A DNA stretch of 64,000 bases from Palsa-504 sp963834685. GTDB taxonomy: Bacteria > Actinomycetota > Actinomycetes > Streptosporangiales > Streptosporangiaceae. Positions 58,749 through 64,000 of the stretch are shown piece after piece. Position numbers and translations under genes: made by a program. The DNA is taken from the NCBI GenBank assembly GCA_963834685.1, contig CAWICW010000011.1:27519-91518 (forward strand), given 5' to 3'. How positions within the stretch are numbered: the stretch's first letter is position 1; each line of letters starts with the position of its first letter. The notes under the pieces are model-generated. The model did no database searches and was not told the origin of the DNA. It saw only the letters and a list, made by a program, of their open reading frames with translations.

Positions 58749-59170
58749 CCCGGTGATGAGCTGGGCGGCGGTCGGCCCGCCGCCTTCGTTGCGCGCCGCG
58801 GGCCTGCTAGACCGGGTACTCGGCGGGTACGGTGGCGTAGGTACGGCCGGAGGGAGTGCGCCAGACCAGGACGCCCGGTTCGGGCTGCGCAAGGCGCCAG
58901 CACTGGGCTTGCTTGCACCGGTGATGGTGCCGGCAGAGAGGGCTGTCTTCACACACACATCAGGTCTGCGGTGCTTTGCTTGTGGCGGACAAGGAAACCG
59001 TCACCTGTGCGCTGAACCTGCGCAGCCACCACCCCGCCCTCATCGACGCCGGGGTCACCGAACTCCAGCGGCCCATCTCGTGATGGGGCAGAGGCATCCT
59101 CCACTACGATCTCCCCGCACGGTGACGCCGCGAAAGCACCTCGACTCAATTATCTGACCGGGAATCGCGG
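58749..59170. other. Gap of about 420 bases
   Basis: No gene supported. A plus-strand 33-codon frame from GTG 58981 (to about 59083) reads VTCALNLRSHHPALIDAG and could be debris of an unknown gene. Confidence 0.3.
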
Positions 59171-59542
59171 TTAGCCGGGCATCGGAAGGCGGCGCACACG
59201 GAGTGAGTCCTCGTGAAGGACGACGATGGCCCCGGCAGTGAGGTCCTCGGCCACCTGGTCCAGATTGGCGAGGATGATTGCCGCTTGTTCGGCTGCGCGT
59301 CGCCCGGACAGCCGCCGGATCAGGATCACTGATGGCGTGCTAGCACCGGACCGAGCGAGCAGGCCGCCGAAATCGGTGTCAGCCCAGACCAGGATGCGCT
59401 CGTCAGCCCTGGCGTGCTCTAGCACAATGTGGTCCGTCGCTGCCTGCATCCCGAGATCCCGCAGGTGGACCGCGTCATGTCCGGCCGCCTTCAACGCGTC
59501 GGCCAGGAGCGGCGACAAGTTGTTGTCGATGAGGAATTTCAC
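59171..59542 (-). CDS. DUF5615 PIN-like toxin
   Basis: 123 residues from GTG 59542. KFLIDNNLSPLLADALKAAGHDAVHLRDLGM with the first Asp of the PIN-like site, ATDHIVLEHARADERILVWADTDFGGLL with the D-x-D pair. This is the PIN-like DUF5615 group, which accompanies DUF433 proteins as a type II toxin-antitoxin pair; RNase activity is inferred. It overlaps the antitoxin stop (GTGA). Confidence 0.85.
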   Translation of the reverse strand: MKFLIDNNLSPLLADALKAAGHDAVHLRDLGMQAATDHIVLEHARADERILVWADTDFGGLLARSGASTPSVILIRRLSGRRAAEQAAIILANLDQVAEDLTAGAIVVLHEDSLRVRRLPMPG

Positions 59543-59769
59543 GCCGTCCGCCGAAGCGGCAGCTCCCGTTCCTGGAGTGCCTCGGCAGCGTACAGGAGGG
59601 ACTCGTGGATGTCCGCCGGAGTCAGGTCCGGGTGCTCGGCGAGGATCTCGTCGGTCGTCATCCCGTCCGCGACCATCGCCACGACCGTGGCGACCGGAAA
59701 GCGCAGCCCCCGGATGCAAGGCAGCCCGCCCATGACAGCCGGGTCGGTGGTGATGCGTTCGTAGGTCAC
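59539..59769 (-). CDS. DUF433 antitoxin
   Basis: 76 residues from ATG 59769. ERITTDPAVMGGLPCIRGLRFPVATVVAMVADGMTTDEILAEHPDLTPADIHESLLYAAE is a classic DUF433 protein: G-x-P-x-I-x-G-x-R-x-x-V and a winged/HTH-like part. It probably binds the toxin and autoregulates. An RBS is hard to see; the start is set by the family N-terminus. Upstream on the same strand is an HNH-type remnant. Confidence 0.88.
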   Translation of the reverse strand: MTYERITTDPAVMGGLPCIRGLRFPVATVVAMVADGMTTDEILAEHPDLTPADIHESLLYAAEALQERELPLRRTA

Positions 59770-60005
59770 GTGTTCATGCTAGCCGCGAGTGGCGTCGCGG
59801 CAGCCAGCGCGGCGAACGTGTTCGGGAGCCGCTTGGCGACCTGGGTGGCGAAGTCCATCTGGCCGGCTGCGGACTGCTGGGTCAGGTGCAGCTCGCTGGC
59901 CAGCTCATCGGCGGCGAACTCGCCTTCCAGGCCGGTCCCGGCGCGGCGGGCGAACTCCCCGACTGCGGCCATCAGCGTCCACGCCGAACGGGACTCCAGC
60001 CTAGC
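59766..60005 (-). pseudogene. DUF222/HNH-endonuclease family remnant
   Basis: SRSAWTLMAAVGEFARRAGTGLEGEFAADELASELHLTQQSAAGQMDFATQVAKRLPNTFAAL matches the helical region of the actinobacterial DUF222/HNH (13E12-repeat) proteins. Both the N-terminal start and the C-terminal HNH nuclease are missing. Confidence 0.6.
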
Positions 60006-60095
60006 CCTGTATGGCGTGCCGGCCGAGATCGAGGCGCTCGGCCTCGACCTGATCGAGGTCCGCCTGCATAATCGCGAGTGAAGGGAGCGAGCTCC

Positions 60096-60770
60096 GTGAC
60101 CGAGGATGCAGACCGCACCGCGTGGCTGCGGCAAGCGCGCGCCTACCTGCGCGACGCCGATCCCGTGCTTGCGCGGCTGATCGACGAGCGGCCGGACTTC
60201 GACCCGCAGGCCTGGATGACACAGCTGCCGGCCATGGACCTATACGGTGCCCTGCTGTTCCAGGTCGCCGGGCAGCAACTGTCCGTCGCGGCGACCCGCC
60301 GGATCCTGGGGCGGATCGAGGGGTTGTTCGGCGGCCATCTGCCCGCGCCTGCCGAGCTGCTGAGCCTCGATCCCGGCAAGCTTCGCGAGGCCGGGCTCTC
60401 GTGGCGGAAGGTCAGCACGCTCCGTGACCTGGCCGAGCGGCTTTCCGATGGCCGGCTGAACGCGGACGTCCTGAGCAGCCTGCCCGACGACGAGCTGATG
60501 ACCGAGCTGACCGCGATCCCGGGGGTCGGCCCCTGGACCGTGCAGGGCGCTCTGCTCGTCGCGCTGAAGCGGGAGGACGTCGTGCTGCCGGGCGACCTGG
60601 CGTTGCGCAAGGCGGTCCAGGCCGCGTACGGGCTCGACCACCGGCCCAGCCAGGACGAGGTGCTGGTCATCGCCGAGAGATGGCGGCCTTATCGCAGCCT
60701 GGCGACCAGCTACCTGTTTTCCGCCGCCTTCGCGCCGGCGACCGGTGAAGGGCCGGGGCCTACGGCGTGA
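60096..60770 (+). CDS. HhH-GPD DNA glycosylase (AlkA/3-methyladenine type)
   Basis: 224 residues from GTG 60096 with AAGGGAG upstream. FQVAGQQLSVAATRRILGRI, then LREAGLSWRKVSTLRDLAERL, then the helix-hairpin-helix LTAIPGVGPWTVQGALL followed by the catalytic-Asp segment VVLPGDLALRKAV. AlkA-like: excises alkylated purines. No N-terminal AlkA regulatory domain, so it is the short form. It stands alone. Confidence 0.9.
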   Translation: MTEDADRTAWLRQARAYLRDADPVLARLIDERPDFDPQAWMTQLPAMDLYGALLFQVAGQQLSVAATRRILGRIEGLFGGHLPAPAELLSLDPGKLREAGLSWRKVSTLRDLAERLSDGRLNADVLSSLPDDELMTELTAIPGVGPWTVQGALLVALKREDVVLPGDLALRKAVQAAYGLDHRPSQDEVLVIAERWRPYRSLATSYLFSAAFAPATGEGPGPTA

Positions 60771-60839
60771 CGCGGGTCAGCGGTGTGGAGATATCGACGC
60801 TGCGTCCAGGGCTGGGCGTGCCTGGCTGGCGGGCCGAGG

Positions 60840-62129
60840 TCAGGCCAGGGCCAGGACGATGACGTGCAGGATCAGGCCCACGCCGGCGCCGACCACCGTG
60901 CCGTTGATCCGGATGTACTGCAGGTCGCGCCCCAGGAGCAGTTCCAGCTGGGTCGATGTCTCGGCGGCATCCCATCGCTCGATGGTCCCGGTGACCAGGT
61001 TGGCCAGCTCGTCACGGAACTGATCGGCCAGGGCCCGGGCGCCGGACTCGACCATCCGTTCGAGGCCCCCCTGGAGGCGCTGGTCTGACCCGAGGCGCTG
61101 GCCGGCCGCCACCAGCGCGCCGGTCATCCGGCGGCGCAGTTCGGAGTCCGGGTCGGCGGCCTGGGTCCGCAGCGCCTCCTTGGCCTTCTGCCACAGCGAC
61201 GACGACCAGTCCCGCAGCCCGGCGCTGCGCAGCACGTCGCGCTTGATGCGCTCGCCGCGCTCGCGCAGCTCCGGGGAGGTCTCCAGCCGGTCGGGGAGCC
61301 CGGCTATCCACGCGTCGAACTGACGCCGGGACTCGTCGTCCGGATCGGCGGCCATCGCCGCCAGCCGCTGGCGCAAGCGCTGGTAGAGCCGGTCGAAGAC
61401 CCGCCGGTACACCGCGTCGGGCACCCAGCGCGGGGCCTCGCCCTCGAACACCTCGCGCAGCTCCGCGGAGTGGTCGGCCAGATAGCGGTCGGCGGCGGCC
61501 AGGATGACGTTGAACAGCTCGGCGTGCTGACCCTCGGCGATGATGACCCGCAGGGCCCGCCCGGCCAGCGGCGCCACCTCGACGGAGTTGACCGCCCGGG
61601 TCAGTTCGGCGGTCAGCATGCGCTGGACATCTTCGTCGCGCAGCGCCTCGGCCACCGTGACGACCAGATCGGCGGCGTGTCCGGCGAAGCGGGCGGCGTT
61701 GGCCGGGTCGGCCAGCCAGGCGGCCAGCCGGGGCACCAGGCCGACGGCGCGGATCCGGTCGGCCAGTACGTCAGCGTTGAGGAAGTTTTCTTGGACGAAC
61801 TGTCCCAGGGTGGCGGCGAACTGGTCCTTGCGCTCGACGATCACCGCGGTGTGCGGGATCGGCAGGCCCAGGGGCCGGCGGAACAGGGCGGTGACCGCGA
61901 ACCAGTCGGCCACGCCGCCGACCATGGACGCCTCCGCGCCGGCCTGCACGTAGCCGAGGAAGGTCCCGTGCACGCCCGCCACGGTCACGGCCACGAACAG
62001 GATCGTGACCCCCCCGAGCAGCGCGGTGGCCCGTCGGCGCGCGGCGGCCAGGCGGCGGGCCCGCACGGCCGCCGACTCGTGCTCGACCGTGCGTATCGGC
62101 GCGGCGGGCATGGTGGCGGTAGGTTCCAT
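60840..62129 (-). CDS. DUF445 family membrane protein
   Basis: 429 residues. N-terminal membrane segment ATALLGGVTILFVAVTVAGVHG, then the DUF445 signature VQAGAEASMVGGVADWFAVTALFRRPLGLPIPHTAVIVERKDQFAATLGQFVQENFLNADV, a long helical charged body, and a C-terminal membrane segment GVGLILHVIVLALA after LLLGRDLQYIRINGTVVG. Membrane-anchored at both ends. Function unknown; widespread in Actinobacteria. Starts at ATG 62129. Confidence 0.9.
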   Translation of the reverse strand: MEPTATMPAAPIRTVEHESAAVRARRLAAARRRATALLGGVTILFVAVTVAGVHGTFLGYVQAGAEASMVGGVADWFAVTALFRRPLGLPIPHTAVIVERKDQFAATLGQFVQENFLNADVLADRIRAVGLVPRLAAWLADPANAARFAGHAADLVVTVAEALRDEDVQRMLTAELTRAVNSVEVAPLAGRALRVIIAEGQHAELFNVILAAADRYLADHSAELREVFEGEAPRWVPDAVYRRVFDRLYQRLRQRLAAMAADPDDESRRQFDAWIAGLPDRLETSPELRERGERIKRDVLRSAGLRDWSSSLWQKAKEALRTQAADPDSELRRRMTGALVAAGQRLGSDQRLQGGLERMVESGARALADQFRDELANLVTGTIERWDAAETSTQLELLLGRDLQYIRINGTVVGAGVGLILHVIVLALA

Positions 62130-62236
62130 CGAGCAATCCCAGGTCAGTCCGCGGTGCGGGGGAAACGATAATCCGACTCCGCCAACGATATTGACCAGGG
62201 TGACGAACCGGGGGGCGGGGTTCCCGGCTCAGCTGT

Positions 62237-63619
62237 TCAGGAGCCTAGATCACGCGGACGCGCCTTGCCGAGCAGCCAGCCGACCAGCAGGGTGATCGCG
62301 GCGGCCACGGCGAAGGACAGGATCGACGCCGACATCCAGCTGGCCGGGGTGAAGCCGATGTCGTGCCCGAACGAGGTCCAGGCCGTGGCCCACCAGGACA
62401 CGTAGCCGGGGTTGATGAGCTGGTAGGTGACGAACCCGGCGGCCCAGGGCAGCAGCATCACGGGCCGGGATCGGGCCGTCGCGGACAAGTCCCAGCGGCC
62501 ACGCGAGGTGACGAAGTAGTCCGCGATCAGGACCGCCGACAGGGGCACGAACAGCGCGCCGATCAGGTCCAGGAAGTTCTCGTAGTCGGCGACGTTGAGC
62601 CACAGCGCGCCCGCGGTGGTAGCGGTGGCGATCACCGCGGCCAGGATCCGCCGGTCCCACAGCGGGCGCAGGTTCTGGGTCGAGACGGCGGTGGAGTAGA
62701 CGTTGGCGAACGACTGGTCCAGCTCCCGCGCGGCCAGGATGGCGAAGCAGGCGGCGCCGGCCGGCAGCGCGATGAACGCCCCGTAGATGTGGGCCGCGTC
62801 GCCGTGGGCCACGGTGACCAGGGCGAGCAGCCCGATGACGTAGCAGAGCACCTGGGTGGTGGTGTCGCCGGCCAGGATTCCGGCGAAGGCGGCGCGCGGG
62901 CTGCGGGAGTGCCGGGTGTAGTCGGCGGCCAGCGGCGCGAACGAGACGGCGACGGCGACAACGGTGTCGGTGGCGGCCCAGTAGCCGGACCAGGTCCCGT
63001 CCGTGAAGCCGGGCAGCGGATGCCGCATGAGCTGGACGAACAGATAGCACAACACGACCAGCACGGCCCCGGCGGCGTACTTGCGCAGGACCCGGATGGC
63101 GCCCAGCGGCCGCAGGCTCAGCAGGCCGGTGATCACCCCGGCCAGCAGGACATAGGCCTGCTTCGGCAGGGCGGGCGCGACCGTGTGGGCGGCGGTCGCG
63201 ATCGTGACCAGCTCGAAGGTGCCCCAGCCGAGGCACTGCAGGATGTTCAGGACGGTGGGCAGCCAGGAGAGCCGGGCGCCGAACAGCCCGCGGAGCAGGA
63301 CCATGGCCGGGGCGCCGGTCCGGGCGCCGGGCAGGCCGGCCAGCGCGAGCGCCACCGTGCCGAGCACGGTGCCGACCACGATCGCGGTCAGCGCGGCGGC
63401 CAGGGACAGCTCCGGGGTGCCCGAGCCGCCGGGCTGCAGCACGAAGATCGCGCCGGTGAAGCCGAGCAGGCTCACCCCGAGGTTGCCCCACAGGCCGAAC
63501 TGGTCCAGCATGCTGAGCGCCTGCGGCACCGGCTCGGCCAGGGTCCGCGCGACCTCGGAGTGGCGGTCACCCGGGACGGTGACGAAGGGGTCTTTCCCGT
63601 CGGTGGTCGTCGCGGCCAC
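62237..63619 (-). CDS. NCS1-family permease, probable thiamine-precursor (HMP) transporter
   Basis: 460 residues from GTG 63619 with GGGAGG upstream (part of the riboswitch 3' flank). Twelve membrane segments of the nucleobase:cation symporter type: LSMLDQFGLWGNLGVSLLGFTGAIFVLQPG, LVVLCYLFVQLM, FAPLAADYTRHS, YENFLDLIGALFVPLSAVLIADYF. NCS1 carriers take up cytosine, hydantoins or hydroxymethylpyrimidine. A TPP riboswitch sits directly upstream, so hydroxymethylpyrimidine or thiamine salvage (CytX-type) is the best reading; substrate is inferred. Confidence 0.88.
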   Translation of the reverse strand: MAATTTDGKDPFVTVPGDRHSEVARTLAEPVPQALSMLDQFGLWGNLGVSLLGFTGAIFVLQPGGSGTPELSLAAALTAIVVGTVLGTVALALAGLPGARTGAPAMVLLRGLFGARLSWLPTVLNILQCLGWGTFELVTIATAAHTVAPALPKQAYVLLAGVITGLLSLRPLGAIRVLRKYAAGAVLVVLCYLFVQLMRHPLPGFTDGTWSGYWAATDTVVAVAVSFAPLAADYTRHSRSPRAAFAGILAGDTTTQVLCYVIGLLALVTVAHGDAAHIYGAFIALPAGAACFAILAARELDQSFANVYSTAVSTQNLRPLWDRRILAAVIATATTAGALWLNVADYENFLDLIGALFVPLSAVLIADYFVTSRGRWDLSATARSRPVMLLPWAAGFVTYQLINPGYVSWWATAWTSFGHDIGFTPASWMSASILSFAVAAAITLLVGWLLGKARPRDLGS

Positions 63620-63626
63620 GGCAGCC

Positions 63627-63713
63627 TCCCTACGCCGGCATTACCCGGACAGGTTCGGACGGTCGGTGGCGCGGCTAGCCACCCTCTCAGCCCGGTGCAG
63701 CCCGAGCTCCCGC
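63627..63713 (-). ncRNA. TPP riboswitch (THI element)
   Basis: Minus-strand core: CGGGAGCTCGGGCTGC, GGGCTGAGAGGGTGG, a helix with CTAGC/GCCGCGCC, then GAACCTG...GGGTAATGCCGGCGTAGGGAGG. CTGAGAGGG and GAACCTG-tccGGGTAATGCC are the two conserved TPP-binding segments. It ends just before the GTG start of the permease, so it controls its translation or transcription by thiamine diphosphate. Confidence 0.92.
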
Positions 63714-63797
63714 GTGTTCAGTTCACCCCGAATGGTACCGGTTGCCTCGTCGGGGGCGGAGGGAAGCCCTACCGGGAAGGCGGCGGGGCTGCGGTGC

Positions 63798-64000
63798 TCA
63801 TTCGTCCGCGAGCAGGCGGCGGGCGGCTTCGGCGATGTGGGCGGCGCTGATGCCGGACGCGTCGAGCAGCTCCTGGGGTGTGCCGGAGCCGGGCATCTCG
63901 CGGACGGCCAGGTGGGCGACGGCCAGGTCGGTGCGGCCGGCGCCGGTCAGGGCGTCGAGCACCGCGGCGCCGAGGCCGCCCTCGGGGTGGTGGTCCTCGG
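63798..64000 (-). CDS. Transketolase C-terminal part (5' end outside window)
   Basis: The last 67 codons: EDHHPEGGLGAAVLDALTGAG, then VAHLAVREMPGSGTPQELLD, AAGISAAHIAEAARRLLADE-like ASGISAAHIAEAARRLLADE, stop TGA at 63798-63800. This is the C-terminal domain of transketolase: EDH-x-x-EGGLG, V-R-x-M-P-G-S-G and the helix after it. The enzyme moves two-carbon units in the pentose phosphate pathway with thiamine diphosphate. The catalytic parts lie beyond base 64000. Confidence 0.8.
   Translation of the reverse strand, partial: EDHHPEGGLGAAVLDALTGAGRTDLAVAHLAVREMPGSGTPQELLDASGISAAHIAEAARRLLADE

Overview
The window is high-GC actinobacterial chromosome. Support comes from strong third-position G/C in every real gene, frequent GTG starts, and family content such as giant LuxR (LAL) regulators, DUF2252, DUF1206, DUF445, SAP/GAP-family membrane proteins, NarL-type two-component pairs and a small acidic protein ending in PPHW. 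A filamentous or soil lineage near Streptosporangiales or a similar order is my inference; no rRNA or phylogenetic marker gene is present to settle it. I see no tRNA, rRNA, prophage or CRISPR array.

Layout. 1-9.8 kb: the end of a membrane protein, then a compact operon of a sedolisin-fold lipoprotein whose catalytic Ser has become Glu, an ABC ATPase, two giant FtsX-like permeases and a second ABC ATPase with an AbrB-like tail. 9.9-14.8 kb: VOC protein, a truncated LAL regulator, glutaminase, a STAS protein, small zinc-motif-like genes and a TA-flanked IS630 relic carrying a small ORF. 14.8-26.6 kb: membrane protein, two SAP/GAP proteins, a DUF6325 fusion, two LAL regulators and DUF2252; several of these share a TCACCCT-type upstream motif. 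26.7-31.8 kb: an aldo/keto reductase next to a graveyard (flavin monooxygenase, HpcH aldolase, LysR and ABC permease pieces), then a multi-pass membrane protein and a 23-residue membrane peptide. 31.9-36.6 kb: adenylate kinase, CMD protein, SDR, a kinase relic, MsrB and MsrA; a repeated long palindrome lies at both edges of the CMD-to-Msr part. 36.6-43 kb: GH15, SDR, enolase-superfamily enzyme, DUF1206 and a DAG-kinase-like protein whose frame runs into the next gene. 43-49 kb: gluconate-dehydrogenase-like subunit, GMC oxidoreductase, TPP enzyme, a broken acyl-CoA ligase, RpiA and a restriction-protein relic. 49-53.7 kb: an overlapping ABC-2 exporter/kinase/regulator operon, then a methyltransferase. 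53.7-58.7 kb: GH25 lysozyme, BI-1 protein, and a frameshifted PoxB-like gene. 59-64 kb: a DUF433/DUF5615 toxin-antitoxin pair, HhH-GPD glycosylase, DUF445, a TPP-riboswitch-controlled NCS1 permease and the end of a transketolase.

Functional reading. Much of the window is carbon and redox accessory metabolism and oxidative repair (MsrA/B, glycosylase, SDR/AKR/GMC, pentose-phosphate and pyruvate TPP enzymes). A thiamine-linked theme is visible: two pyruvate-oxidase-like genes, a transketolase and a TPP riboswitch on a probable thiamine-precursor transporter. Roughly a dozen genes are truncated or frameshifted, often by single bases in G/C runs, which points to active decay and perhaps some base-call errors. 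The strongest candidates for something undescribed are the catalytically altered sedolisin coupled to an ABC machine, the shared upstream motif of the LAL/GAP cluster, and the paired palindromes.
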